From Bacteroidetes bacterium GWF2_33_16 (GTDB taxonomy: Bacteria; Bacteroidota; Bacteroidia; Bacteroidales; UBA12077): a stretch of DNA of 64,000 nt. Below are positions 18,560 to 26,684 of the stretch, piece after piece; within the stretch, counting starts at the first letter, position 1; every line of letters begins with the position of its first letter. The notes beneath the pieces were generated by a model, which saw nothing but the letters and a program-made list of their open reading frames with translations, was not told the DNA's origin and did not search any database. The translations under genes were made by a program, and so were the position numbers. The DNA is taken from assembly GCA_001768565.1 (NCBI GenBank), contig MEOE01000004.1, forward strand, positions 68,313 to 132,312, in the 5' to 3' direction.

Positions 18560-19927
18560 ATGAAAAAGCCAGGGAAAATATTAGTTGTTGATGATAATGA
18601 AGAAATTCTTATTGCAATCGAAATGCTGCTTTCTAATCAATTTGGATTGGTTAAAACAATAAAAAATCCTAATCAAATTCCATCAGAAATAGAAAAAGAG
18701 TTGTATGATGTTATTATTCTGGATATGAATTATAGCACTGGAATAAATTCTGGTAATGAAGGAATTTATTGGATGAAAGAGATTTTAAAAAAAGATAAGG
18801 ATGCTATAATTGTTCATATAACTGCTTATGGCGATGTGGATGTTGCAGTGAATGCTATTCGAGAAGGTGGTACAGACTTTATTCAAAAACCATGGGATGA
18901 TGAAAAGTTTATTACAACAATTCAAAATGCATACAAATTAAGACAATCAAAAATTGAGATTAAGAATTTAAAACAAAAGCAAGAACATTTAAATCGAAAC
19001 ATTGCAAAAAGCTATTCAACTATTGTTGGTCAATCTGATAAAATTAATCAGGTGTTTAAAACAATAGAAAAGGTGGCAAAAACGGAAGCAAATATTTTAA
19101 TAATAGGAGATAATGGAACGGGTAAGGAGTTGGTAGCGAGAGAAATACATAATAAATCTAAAAGAAGTTGTGATGTATTTGTTACCTTAGATGCTACTGC
19201 CGTGCCCGACACTTTATTTGAAAGTGAGTTGTTTGGTTACGTAAGAGGCGCTTTTACCGATGCAAAATCAGATAAGCCAGGACGAATAGAATTGGCAGCA
19301 GGAGGAACTTTGTTTTTAGATGAAATTGGAAATTTATCATTAACAGCTCAGTCTAAGTTGTTAGCGGTACTTCAAAACAGAGAAATAAGTAGGGTAGGAG
19401 CTAATTATAAAATTTCTATTGATATACGATTAATATGTGCAACTAATAAAGATCTTAACCAGATGGTTTTAAATGGAGAGTTTCGTGAGGATTTATTATA
19501 CAGAATTAATACGATTCAGATAGATGTTCCTACATTAAAGGAAAGGATTGGAGATATAGAATTATTAGTAAATCATTTCACGGATCTTTACTCCAATAAA
19601 TATGGTAAGAAAATAGTAAAAATAGATCCAATAGCTTTAAGTAATCTTACAAACTACAATTGGCCCGGAAATGTAAGAGAACTTCAGCATATTGTAGAAA
19701 AAGCGGTTATATTATGCGAAACGGAAGTTCTTCAAGATTCTGATTTTTGGTTTGGTAAAACAATTACTAAAACTGAAATAGAAACATTGGATTTATCAGA
19801 AAATGAAAAAAAGATTATCTTAAAAGCTTTAGATAAAAATAAGGGTGTTAATAGTTCAGCAGCAAAAGAATTAGGCATTTCCAGGAAAACACTTTATAAT
19901 AAAATGAAAAAGTATGGGTTTGAATAA
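18560..19927 (+). CDS. NtrC-family sigma-54-dependent response regulator
   Basis: The 455-aa protein has three parts. The receiver (1-125) has phosphoacceptor D55 in VIILDMNY. The AAA+ sigma-54 activation domain (about 150-380) has Walker A GDNGTGKE, the sigma-54-contacting loop GAFTDA at 230-235, the Walker B LFLDEIGN and the NWPGNVREL motif. A C-terminal Fis-type HTH (about 415-455) ends in LGISRKTLYNKMKKYGF. The loop has Asp where most proteobacterial proteins have Gly (GAFTGA). I recall GAFTDA as frequent in Bacteroidota. The cognate kinase overlaps its end, and the two sigma-54 promoters with identical palindromes are its likely targets. Confidence 0.93.
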   Translation: MKKPGKILVVDDNEEILIAIEMLLSNQFGLVKTIKNPNQIPSEIEKELYDVIILDMNYSTGINSGNEGIYWMKEILKKDKDAIIVHITAYGDVDVAVNAIREGGTDFIQKPWDDEKFITTIQNAYKLRQSKIEIKNLKQKQEHLNRNIAKSYSTIVGQSDKINQVFKTIEKVAKTEANILIIGDNGTGKELVAREIHNKSKRSCDVFVTLDATAVPDTLFESELFGYVRGAFTDAKSDKPGRIELAAGGTLFLDEIGNLSLTAQSKLLAVLQNREISRVGANYKISIDIRLICATNKDLNQMVLNGEFREDLLYRINTIQIDVPTLKERIGDIELLVNHFTDLYSNKYGKKIVKIDPIALSNLTNYNWPGNVRELQHIVEKAVILCETEVLQDSDFWFGKTITKTEIETLDLSENEKKIILKALDKNKGVNSSAAKELGISRKTLYNKMKKYGFE

Positions 19928-21233
19928 ATATGGTTTAAAACTTTTTTTTCATCTAAGCTTAATTTCTTTATCTGGATTTGGGTTTTACTGGTCAATATTT
20001 TCTGAACAGTTAATTATTACAAATTTTGTTTTTCTTGGAATCTTTTTCATCCTTTTTATTTATAATTATAGATATTTAACAAAAACAAATCGAGACTTAG
20101 GTCAGTTTATTGAATCCATTGATTTTTTAGATAATGTACCAAGTGGAAAGATTACTGACTTATCTCAAGAGAAACTTCATAAGGCTTATACAAAAGTAAT
20201 CGATCAGCTAAAAGAATCATGGATTAAAAAAGAGACAGATAAGCAATTCTTCAAGTTTATTTTGGAGAATATTGGTATTGGCGTGTTATCTTATACTAAA
20301 ACAGGAGAGATAGAACTTTATAATAAAGCAGCAAAAGAAATATTTGGCATTAGAAATCTTGTAAATATTTCAGGTTTAGATATCTTAAAAGAAGGAGTTT
20401 CTAAGGAACTGACAAATTTAAAGCCAGGCAAAACTGCCTTGATAAATTTCGAAGGAAAGATTGAAAAGCAAAAACTTTTGGCTCACTCTACTAAAATTGT
20501 TATCGATGGGAAAAGTTTATTTCTAATTACTTTACAGAATATAAAAACTCAGCTAGAAGAAAGTGAATTAGAAGCTTGGCAAAAGCTAATCCGAGTTTTA
20601 ACGCATGAAATAATGAATTCGGTTACTCCAATAAAATCTCTAACCTATAGCATGCACAAATCGTTATTGGATGAAAAGCAACATGATATAGGGAATATTA
20701 TTAAGGGATTAAAGGCTATTGAGAATAGAAGTAAGGGTTTGTTAGGCTTTGTTGATTCTTATAAAAATCTCACTCAAATACCCAAACCCACTTACGAAAG
20801 AGTTAATGTTAATTCTCTGTTTGAAAGTGCTTTAGTTTTATTTAAAGATGAATTGCAATCAAAAGCTATTATAGTAAGAACAACTGTTAAACCAGTTGAT
20901 TTAACGATTTTGGCTGATGAAAAATTAGTCAGTCAGGTTATAATAAATCTGATTAAGAATTCGATTTATGCATTGGAGAATTCAAAAAATAAGAAACTTA
21001 ATTTAACTGGAAACATAGAAGATAATGGTAAAATAATAATTACTGTAAGTGATACAGGAAAAGGAATTCCGGATGGGATTTTAGATAAAATTTTTGTGCC
21101 ATTTTTTACAACTCGTGATAAAGGTTCAGGAATTGGATTATCTTTTGCAAGACAAGTGATGGTTTTGCATAATGGTAGCATTAATGTTCAATCTAATGTT
21201 GATAAATACACAAAATTCTGCTTATCCTTTTAA
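19914..21233 (+). CDS. Membrane sensor histidine kinase, partner of the NtrC-type regulator
   Basis: The 439-aa protein has two N-terminal transmembrane helices (about residues 10-28 and 32-52) with almost no periplasmic loop, a PAS-like domain (about 105-195), a dimerisation/H-box LTHEIMNSVTPIKSL (about 230), and a HATPase with DTGKGIPDGILDKIFVPFFTT and GSGIGLSFARQ. The missing periplasmic sensor suggests it detects a membrane or cytoplasmic cue. Its ATG overlaps the end of the regulator gene by 14 bp, indicating translational coupling. Confidence 0.92.
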   Translation: MGLNKYGLKLFFHLSLISLSGFGFYWSIFSEQLIITNFVFLGIFFILFIYNYRYLTKTNRDLGQFIESIDFLDNVPSGKITDLSQEKLHKAYTKVIDQLKESWIKKETDKQFFKFILENIGIGVLSYTKTGEIELYNKAAKEIFGIRNLVNISGLDILKEGVSKELTNLKPGKTALINFEGKIEKQKLLAHSTKIVIDGKSLFLITLQNIKTQLEESELEAWQKLIRVLTHEIMNSVTPIKSLTYSMHKSLLDEKQHDIGNIIKGLKAIENRSKGLLGFVDSYKNLTQIPKPTYERVNVNSLFESALVLFKDELQSKAIIVRTTVKPVDLTILADEKLVSQVIINLIKNSIYALENSKNKKLNLTGNIEDNGKIIITVSDTGKGIPDGILDKIFVPFFTTRDKGSGIGLSFARQVMVLHNGSINVQSNVDKYTKFCLSF

Positions 21234-21362
21234 AATTATGCTTGATAGAATTAAATTTATTTTTAATTACTCTTTGATATATATCAGAATGATAAGTTAA
21301 GAAAATAAGTTTGTTCTTATGTGAACTTTTACCTTTTAAGAATTATAAAACATCAATAAATT

Positions 21363-21462
21363 TTTACAACTATTTTACACTTTATAGTATTTTTAGAATT
21401 GCATAAATAACAATAAATCAGCCGATAACGCAAATAAATTTACTTTCTTTATCAGCAAATAT
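21363..21462. repeat. Intergenic element, copy 2 (first copy 4219-4316)
   Basis: An exact 19-base match to 4219-4237 is followed about 52 bp later by a block resembling 4288-4316. It lies behind the kinase gene and about 330 bp before the AraC gene. I see no open frame inside. Confidence 0.5.
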
Positions 21463-21663
21463 GTAAATAATTCAAAAATAATGATTTGAACAAGAAACAT
21501 AAGAAGAAAATTTTCTAAAATCTGCTCAATAAAGCTCTCTTTTTCTCTTTTAATTTATACATTAAAACAATTATAAGAATAATCATTATGGTAATTATAA
21601 AGAGTAGTTAGAGAGCTAAATCCTTATTCACCATTCACTATTTACTTTCGCTTTAAAAAAAAC

Positions 21664-21671
21664 TACCTTTG
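21664..21671 (+). promoter_or_regulatory. -7 element (TACCTTTG) of the AraC gene at 21709
   Basis: This is an exact TAnnTTTG match 38 bp upstream of the TTG start. The 41-bp stress box is absent here, unlike at the paralogue on the minus strand (37253-37293). Confidence 0.6.
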
Positions 21672-21708
21672 TTATTAGTCAGATTTATATCCAAAATTTT
21701 ATCTCAGT

Positions 21709-22269
21709 TTGAAACTATTCATTAAAAATATGGTGTGTATTCGCTGCCAGATGGTGGTTAAGGATGTGCTTGAAAAACTAGGACTAGAATACACGTATGT
21801 AAGAATTGGAGAAATCAATATAAAAGAGAATATATCAGATGAACAAATTAAACAGTTAGATAAAGCTTTAAGAAAATCAGGATTAGAACTAATGGATAAT
21901 AAAAAAAGTGTTCTGGTTGAAAAAATTGCAAGTGCTATTATTGAATTAGTTCATTATACTGAAGAACAAATCAAGGTGAACCTATCTGATTACCTAAGCG
22001 AAAAATTGGATCATGATTATACCTATCTGTCTAATCTTTTTTCTGAAGTTAAAAGTACAACTATTGAGAATTTTTATTTAACACACAAAATTGAAAAAGT
22101 AAAAGAACTTATAGTTTACGATGAGCTTAATCTTACCGAAATATCTTACAGAATGCATTACAGCAGTGTTGCTCATTTATCAAACCAATTTAAAAAATTT
22201 ACCGGACTAACCCCATCGCACTTTAAAGAACTCAAAAATAAGCGACGTGGCACACTCGAAGATGTGTAA
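21709..22269 (+). CDS. AraC-family regulator with HMA-like CxxC N-terminal domain
   Basis: The 186-aa protein has a short N-terminal domain (1-70) beginning KLFIKNMVCIRCQMVV, which resembles a heavy-metal-associated fold with C10/C13. A C-terminal AraC HTH (about 95-180) contains LTEISYRMHYSSVAHLSNQFKKFTGLTPSHF. The TTG at 21709 is preferred because the paralogue at 36620-37207 keeps KLYIKYMV immediately after an ATG. An internal ATG at 21730 is the alternative. Family members in Bacteroidota often sit among stress genes. It stands next to the first box-bearing gene (cupin) and is a candidate activator of the 41-bp box regulon. Confidence 0.82.
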   Translation: MKLFIKNMVCIRCQMVVKDVLEKLGLEYTYVRIGEINIKENISDEQIKQLDKALRKSGLELMDNKKSVLVEKIASAIIELVHYTEEQIKVNLSDYLSEKLDHDYTYLSNLFSEVKSTTIENFYLTHKIEKVKELIVYDELNLTEISYRMHYSSVAHLSNQFKKFTGLTPSHFKELKNKRRGTLEDV

Positions 22270-22304
22270 TTTAAAATAAATTTAGCCACCTTTAAATATA
22301 AAAA

Positions 22305-22371
22305 TGTGTGAATGATGTAACATTAGGTGTCAATTGTATAAAGCATTCTTAATTCATTACCTGTATCTTTA
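22305..22371 (+). promoter_or_regulatory. Stress box (41 bp) + 18-bp spacer + -7, cupin gene
   Basis: The box spans 22305-22345. The first repeat TGTAAC is intact and the second is degenerate (TATAAA). The -7 TATCTTTA (22364-22371) is exactly 18 bp after the box. It fixes the cupin start at 22397. Confidence 0.75.
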
Positions 22372-22396
22372 TTTAAATTATAAGATAGGTAAAACC

Positions 22397-22747
22397 ATGC
22401 AAAATACTGAAATTGAAAAGTCAACAGCTCATATTTTAATTGAAATAGTCGAATATATTCCTAATTCCTTGGTATCAAAGACAATAATACGAAAAACAAC
22501 AGGAAATGTAAGTGTAATTGCTATTGATATCGGTGAAACTCTTGCAGAAAAGATTTCACCATTCGATACATTTATTCAAATTATTGATGGTAATGCAGAA
22601 GTAGTTATTGATGAAAAAACGAATTTGCTTAAAACGGGAGAGGCTATTATTATACCTGCACATACATCTCATTTGTTTAGAGCGAACGAGCGATTTAAAA
22701 TGATTTCAACAGTTATTAAAAGTGGATATGAAGGAATAACAATTTAA
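22397..22747 (+). CDS. Small cupin-domain protein
   Basis: This 116-aa cytoplasmic protein is a single conserved-barrel cupin. FIQIIDGNAEVVIDEKTN and a later EAIIIPAHTSHLFRA supply the two cupin motifs, with the second-motif His present and first-motif ligands weak. Metal binding is therefore uncertain. The ATG at 22397 is chosen over an upstream TTG at 22334, because the latter lies inside the promoter. It is followed 62 bp later by a 35-aa basic protein and then a strong terminator, so the two form a small stress-box operon. Confidence 0.82.
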   Translation: MQNTEIEKSTAHILIEIVEYIPNSLVSKTIIRKTTGNVSVIAIDIGETLAEKISPFDTFIQIIDGNAEVVIDEKTNLLKTGEAIIIPAHTSHLFRANERFKMISTVIKSGYEGITI

Positions 22748-22809
22748 TGAAATAAAAGTAGTTAATTCGTATAAAATAATTTATTGTATAAAACTAATAA
22801 TTCAAGATC

Positions 22810-22917
22810 ATGGTAAAAGAAAAAGAAGGTAAAGAAAAAAACAATAAAAAAGCACCAGCTATGAACTTAAAAGAGAAAAGAGCTGCCAAAGCTGCTAAAA
22901 AAAGTGCTAAGAAGTAA
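22810..22917 (+). CDS. 35-aa Lys/Ala-rich basic protein
   Basis: The frame MVKEKEG...KKSAKK has 35 codons, about 40% Lys, and an LKEKRAAKAAKK core. It lies between the cupin gene and a terminator directly after its stop, which supports a real gene. Similar tiny basic proteins are, from memory, common and uncharacterised in Bacteroidota. A nucleic-acid or ribosome association is plausible from charge alone. Confidence 0.6.
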   Translation: MVKEKEGKEKNNKKAPAMNLKEKRAAKAAKKSAKK

Positions 22918-22929
22918 ATAGTCAGAAAA

Positions 22930-22960
22930 AAAGTCCTGCAATTTGCAGGACTTTTCTTTT
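22930..22960. terminator. Rho-independent terminator, bidirectional
   Basis: An 11-bp stem (22930-22940 with 22944-22954) with a 3-base loop has T-rich tracts on both sides. It ends the cupin/35-aa operon on the plus strand and probably the minus-strand operon ending at 23039. Confidence 0.85.
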
Positions 22961-23038
22961 TTAATCTTGGACATAATTGACTAGTCTCAGATTTCGTAAT
23001 TATTTCCAGATGTTCTTTCTCTTTTCTTATTTCAAAAG

Positions 23039-23194
23039 TTAAAAAATTTTCTTTCCTTGAATAAGCCTAAGAAGAACAGCAATTAGGGCAATAACTAGCA
23101 GAATATGAATTATACCTCCTGCATTGTATCCAATAAATCCAATCGCCCAAAGAATAATTAAAATAACAGCGATAAAATAAAGTAAATTTCCCAT
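23039..23194 (-). CDS. lmo0937-family small membrane protein
   Basis: A 51-aa frame starts MGNLLYFIAVILIILWAIG and continues with IHILLVIALIAVLLRLIQG: two transmembrane helices joined by a short Gly/Asn turn. This is the lmo0937 family pattern, found repeatedly beside stress genes. It lies 102 bp downstream of the barrel gene and probably shares the operon promoted at 24478. Confidence 0.8.
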   Translation of the reverse strand: MGNLLYFIAVILIILWAIGFIGYNAGGIIHILLVIALIAVLLRLIQGKKIF

Positions 23195-23296
23195 GATTTT
23201 AGTTTTTAAGTGATGTTAGTAAATAATTCAAGTGTTTTTATTATGTAAAAAAGAGATGTATGATAGTTATTATAAAATCACAATATCCCTGCTACA

Positions 23297-23935
23297 TTAA
23301 AATTTAAGACCTATAGTTGCTTGATACCAAACATTTTTATAACGTGGAGTTGATGACGAACCATCTTTATTATTATTCTGAATATCCCATCCAGCTCTTA
23401 CTCCAAATACTACATATTCGAAATTTAAATCTCCTCCAAATACAAAACATACTAAATTATTACGAACATCTTCATTCTTAAATTCCTCTTCAATAATAAT
23501 GTTTGAGATTCCATCATCAAATGAGTCGTTCTGCTTAAACAGGTATGAGAATTGTGGACCAGCAAGTAAAGTCACAAGCTTAACCGGTTTAAATGAAATA
23601 AATAGTGGAATGTCAATAAAATTAGATGTTCTGATGAAATTGTATTTATAGGTTAAAATACTTCCTGTTCCTTTAAAACCTTTTTGTGAAAAAAGTATTT
23701 CGGGTTGAATACCAAATTTTTTCCATACAGGAATTACTCCAAAAACTCCAACAACGAATCCAAATTTTGAATCTGCTTCAAATTCTTCTCCTTTTGTATC
23801 ATATACATTCGATAAATTTACTCCGGCTTTAATTCCGACCTGTATGTTCTTACCTAAGACGATGTCGTCATTCTGAGCATTACTTAGGTTTGTTAAAAAG
23901 AGTATTGAAATAACTAGTAATAATAATTTTTTCAT
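23297..23935 (-). CDS. PorT-family outer-membrane beta-barrel protein
   Basis: The 212-aa protein has a signal peptide (cleavage after NLSNAQ), a typical VGIKAGVNLSNVYD opening, repeated beta-strands and the terminal aromatic GLKF. This fits the outer-membrane beta-barrel PF13568 group. It lies 44 bp after the coiled-coil lipoprotein in a stress-box operon. No transport substrate can be inferred. Confidence 0.8.
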   Translation of the reverse strand: MKKLLLLVISILFLTNLSNAQNDDIVLGKNIQVGIKAGVNLSNVYDTKGEEFEADSKFGFVVGVFGVIPVWKKFGIQPEILFSQKGFKGTGSILTYKYNFIRTSNFIDIPLFISFKPVKLVTLLAGPQFSYLFKQNDSFDDGISNIIIEEEFKNEDVRNNLVCFVFGGDLNFEYVVFGVRAGWDIQNNNKDGSSSTPRYKNVWYQATIGLKF

Positions 23936-23979
23936 ATGGTTTGTTTAAATTTAATTTTTTGATTTTAGGTTAGATTTTA

Positions 23980-24438
23980 TTAAATATTGTTGCTTGTTAA
24001 GTTTTTTAATGCTTCACCAAGTTCATTCATATCATGATCGAACTCCTTCTTGAAAATAGCCCATTTGTCTGTGCTAACTTCTTTGTATTCATTAAGTTTG
24101 TTCTTTAACTCTGTGTTTTTATTTTCTAAATCAGATAGTTTTTCTTCGAATTCGGATTTCTTTTCATTATTCGCAGTAACAATTTTTTCTTTGAACTGAA
24201 GAATACTTTTTTCGTTTGCATTAATTCTGTCTTTTGCATTGTTTTTAAATAGCTGAAAATCATCAAGTGCATCATGTTGAGCTTTGCTTAAACTTATTTG
24301 GGCTTTTTCTATTTTGTTTTTAACTTCTTGCAGGTTCTCTTGCACGTTATTTGACTTTCTTTCTGATGTTTGGCAACTAATTAAAGTTGTTCCTATAAAT
24401 AATACTGTTATTGCTAGTGTTAAGATTCTTATTTTCAT
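23980..24438 (-). CDS. Coiled-coil stress lipoprotein (sll1863-like)
   Basis: The 152-aa protein has a lipobox (TLISC) and then an almost continuous coiled coil (residues 35-125) of Lys/Glu/Asn heptads. The ending WAIFKKEFDHDMNELGEALKNLT matches what I remember of the sll1863 stress-response family (moderate confidence). It is the first gene of a stress-box operon with the barrel and lmo0937 genes. A periplasmic tether or spacer role is inference. Confidence 0.65.
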   Translation of the reverse strand: MKIRILTLAITVLFIGTTLISCQTSERKSNNVQENLQEVKNKIEKAQISLSKAQHDALDDFQLFKNNAKDRINANEKSILQFKEKIVTANNEKKSEFEEKLSDLENKNTELKNKLNEYKEVSTDKWAIFKKEFDHDMNELGEALKNLTSNNI

Positions 24439-24477
24439 TTTTTTAGTATAAATAGGGAAGTGATTTATTACCTAGAG

Positions 24478-24544
24478 CAAAAGTATGTTACTTTAATATG
24501 TAAAACGTTACAGTACTTTTAGTATATGTTACACAATTCACATG
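24478..24544 (-). promoter_or_regulatory. Stress box + -7, coiled-coil lipoprotein operon
   Basis: The box is at 24504-24544, with TGTAAC at both repeat positions. The -7 TACTTTTG is at 24478-24485, and the spacer is 18 bp. Confidence 0.82.
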
Positions 24545-24751
24545 TTGCAATTTTCTATTTGGTAAAATATTTGTCTTATTGAATAAAATATTGATATAGA
24601 AATAAAACTAAGTTAAACTTCAACGAACTTATCCTTAAGGTTTTTTATCAATTCTTTTTATATCTGAAATACAATCTGAATTTCTCTTACATGCTAACTT
24701 TTTGATTTAATTTATTAAATATTTGAACAATATTTCAAATTTTTAAAATAG

Positions 24752-24775
24752 CGGATGTCGTGAAAACGACATCCG
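24752..24775 (-). terminator. Hairpin terminator of the OmpA/HhH operon
   Basis: A perfect 10-bp stem with a 4-base loop lies 117 bp downstream of the HhH gene and is followed on the minus strand by a T-rich stretch. The remaining bases of 24545-24891 show no gene. Confidence 0.7.
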
Positions 24776-24891
24776 AAAGATTTAAATTATTTTATTATTT
24801 TAATTGTTATTCAAATAAAAACAAATGGTAAAAAAAGCTATTTTGGTTATATAAGTTTTTTTGGGCTATTGTATTTTTAAAACATAACTTA

Positions 24892-26121
24892 TTAAACTGC
24901 TTTATTTATCTGATATTTTAAAAATTCAGTAGCCTGTGTAATCCAATTTTCTTTTACAATACGATCCTTTGTAATTTCCAAAATCTCAGATATTATTTCC
25001 ACATCTTTTGGGGTAAGCTTGCTTATTTGTTCGAAAGTATATATATCTAGTAAGTTAAGTCTTTCTTCGATCCATGAAGTAATTCCTTTAATCAGGGTTA
25101 AGTTATTTGCATATTGCTTGTGAGCAACGCCTAACCTGTCATAATAGATTCTATTTTTCATTTTGCTAATTCTCTTAAGAAGTTCAGCTTTACTGATTTC
25201 AATTCGAACAAGTTCCTGCGCCTGATGTATCCATTCATCCCTCTCAATTCTACCAGGAAAGAATTCAATTGCATCGGTTACAATATCAATATCTTCTTCG
25301 TTAAATTTACTTATTTGACGGTAAGTATAAATATCAAGTGCATTCAGTTTTTCATTAATCCATCCACCAATGCCATTAATTACTGTTAAATCATCTGCTT
25401 CTTCTTTTTTAGCCAGCCCAATTCTATCGTAATAAATACGTGTTTTCTTAGCTCTTATGCGCTCAAGAAGCTCAATCCTTTCTTTTTCAGTACGCACAAG
25501 TTCTTTTGCCTGATCAACCCATTCGTCCCTTTCAATACGGCCCGAAAAATATTCTATTGCAACATTAATTGTCTCAATGTCTTTTTTTGTGAATTTACTG
25601 ATTTGTTTATAAGTATAAATATCCAAAGCATGAAGTCTTTCTTCAATAAAAGGACCAATACCACTTATCATCTTCAAGTCATCTTTTTCAGTATCCAATG
25701 CTGTTCCAAAACTATTATAATCAAGTAAATGTTTTCGTTCCGCTATGTTGGCTAAAGTTTCATCTCTTTCTAGCAGCAATTGTTCTGTTTCTTCGTTTTT
25801 TAAAGTCAAATCATCAGTTTCCTGAACAGATTTAGCATTTAAAGTTTTAAGAGCTTTGATTTCTTTATTCAAATGGATAACTTCATTATCTTTTTCAAGA
25901 AGAAGTTTTTGAAAATTACTTTTATCAGTTTTCAGATTTTCATTTTTGTTTTTCAATTCTTCATTATCCGATTCAATAATTTCTATTTTCTTCGAATAAA
26001 TAGATTTATAGTATAGCCATGCAGTTACATAACCAATGGTTACAGCACCAAGTAATAATAAAATTATTTCAATGATGGCTGCACTTTTTGTCAGTGCTAA
26101 AAAGATTGTTAAAATATTCAT
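24892..26121 (-). CDS. Membrane-anchored coiled-coil protein with three helix-hairpin-helix repeats
   Basis: The 409-aa protein has an N-terminal transmembrane helix (about 12-35), a coiled coil (40-125) and then three repeats of about 85 residues starting near 147, 240 and 335. Each begins with DDL..I.GIG..I.E.L..LDIYTY.QISK (helix-hairpin-helix) and is followed by a helix and a charged linker containing DRLG or its equivalent. The GIG hairpins resemble those in the DUF4332/L21-like C-terminal domains of Bacteroidota. HhH units usually bind DNA nonspecifically but also mediate protein contacts. It starts 1 bp after the OmpA stop codon, so the two are translationally coupled. Confidence 0.72.
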   Translation of the reverse strand: MNILTIFLALTKSAAIIEIILLLLGAVTIGYVTAWLYYKSIYSKKIEIIESDNEELKNKNENLKTDKSNFQKLLLEKDNEVIHLNKEIKALKTLNAKSVQETDDLTLKNEETEQLLLERDETLANIAERKHLLDYNSFGTALDTEKDDLKMISGIGPFIEERLHALDIYTYKQISKFTKKDIETINVAIEYFSGRIERDEWVDQAKELVRTEKERIELLERIRAKKTRIYYDRIGLAKKEEADDLTVINGIGGWINEKLNALDIYTYRQISKFNEEDIDIVTDAIEFFPGRIERDEWIHQAQELVRIEISKAELLKRISKMKNRIYYDRLGVAHKQYANNLTLIKGITSWIEERLNLLDIYTFEQISKLTPKDVEIISEILEITKDRIVKENWITQATEFLKYQINKAV

Positions 26122-26122
26122 A

Positions 26123-26647
26123 TTATTGATTTTTTATAGTTATTACTGTTCTTCTATTATTTGCTCTTCCTGCGTTAGTATTATTATCATCTATTGGATC
26201 ATTTTCACCTTTAGATATCATGATAATCTTATTTGAAAGCATGCCCTTCTTTTCAAAAAAACGCTTCATACTTTGAGCTCTACGATAACCCAGAGCCTGA
26301 TTGTACTCAATGGTTCCAATTGCATCGGTGTGACCTGTTATACTTAGTTTTGCCTGAGTGTTTTGATTCAGATATAAATTAGATTCATCAAAGAATTTAT
26401 CTGCAACCGCATTAGAACTAAAATCTGATTTATCAAATTCAAAGTAGATTATAAGGTCTTTTGGTATAACAGCTTGTATCACCAAAGGCTTTTGTATAGA
26501 ATCATTAGCGATAGTGTCATTCTTGATATCACTAATTTGCATGTTTACAGGTTCATCGCACAATCCTTTTATCTTACATACATAGATATAAGTTGATAGT
26601 GTAGACCATGCAAAAAATGCAATAAATCCGATAATTAGTATTCTCAT
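26123..26647 (-). CDS. OmpA-family peptidoglycan-binding protein
   Basis: The 174-aa protein has an N-terminal hydrophobic anchor (1-20) and a C-terminal OmpA domain (about 65-172). This opens with IYFEFDKSDF and has the diaminopimelate-binding core ITGHTDAIGTIEYNQALGYRRAQSMKRF and the ending NNRRTVI. The anchor suggests an inner-membrane or lipoprotein-like position binding the cell wall. It lies between the secreted unknown (37 bp upstream) and the HhH protein. The pair may bridge the membrane to peptidoglycan. Confidence 0.88.
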   Translation of the reverse strand: MRILIIGFIAFFAWSTLSTYIYVCKIKGLCDEPVNMQISDIKNDTIANDSIQKPLVIQAVIPKDLIIYFEFDKSDFSSNAVADKFFDESNLYLNQNTQAKLSITGHTDAIGTIEYNQALGYRRAQSMKRFFEKKGMLSNKIIMISKGENDPIDDNNTNAGRANNRRTVITIKNQ

Positions 26648-26684
26648 TTTTTTATGATTTATAGGTTATAACTGTTTTAATATC

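Larger units (their letters stand above)
21234..21708. other. Intergenic region between the kinase and the HMA-like AraC gene
   Basis: No gene is seen in 475 bases. It contains the second copy of the duplicated element (21363-21462) and a -7 element at 21664-21671. Confidence 0.65.
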
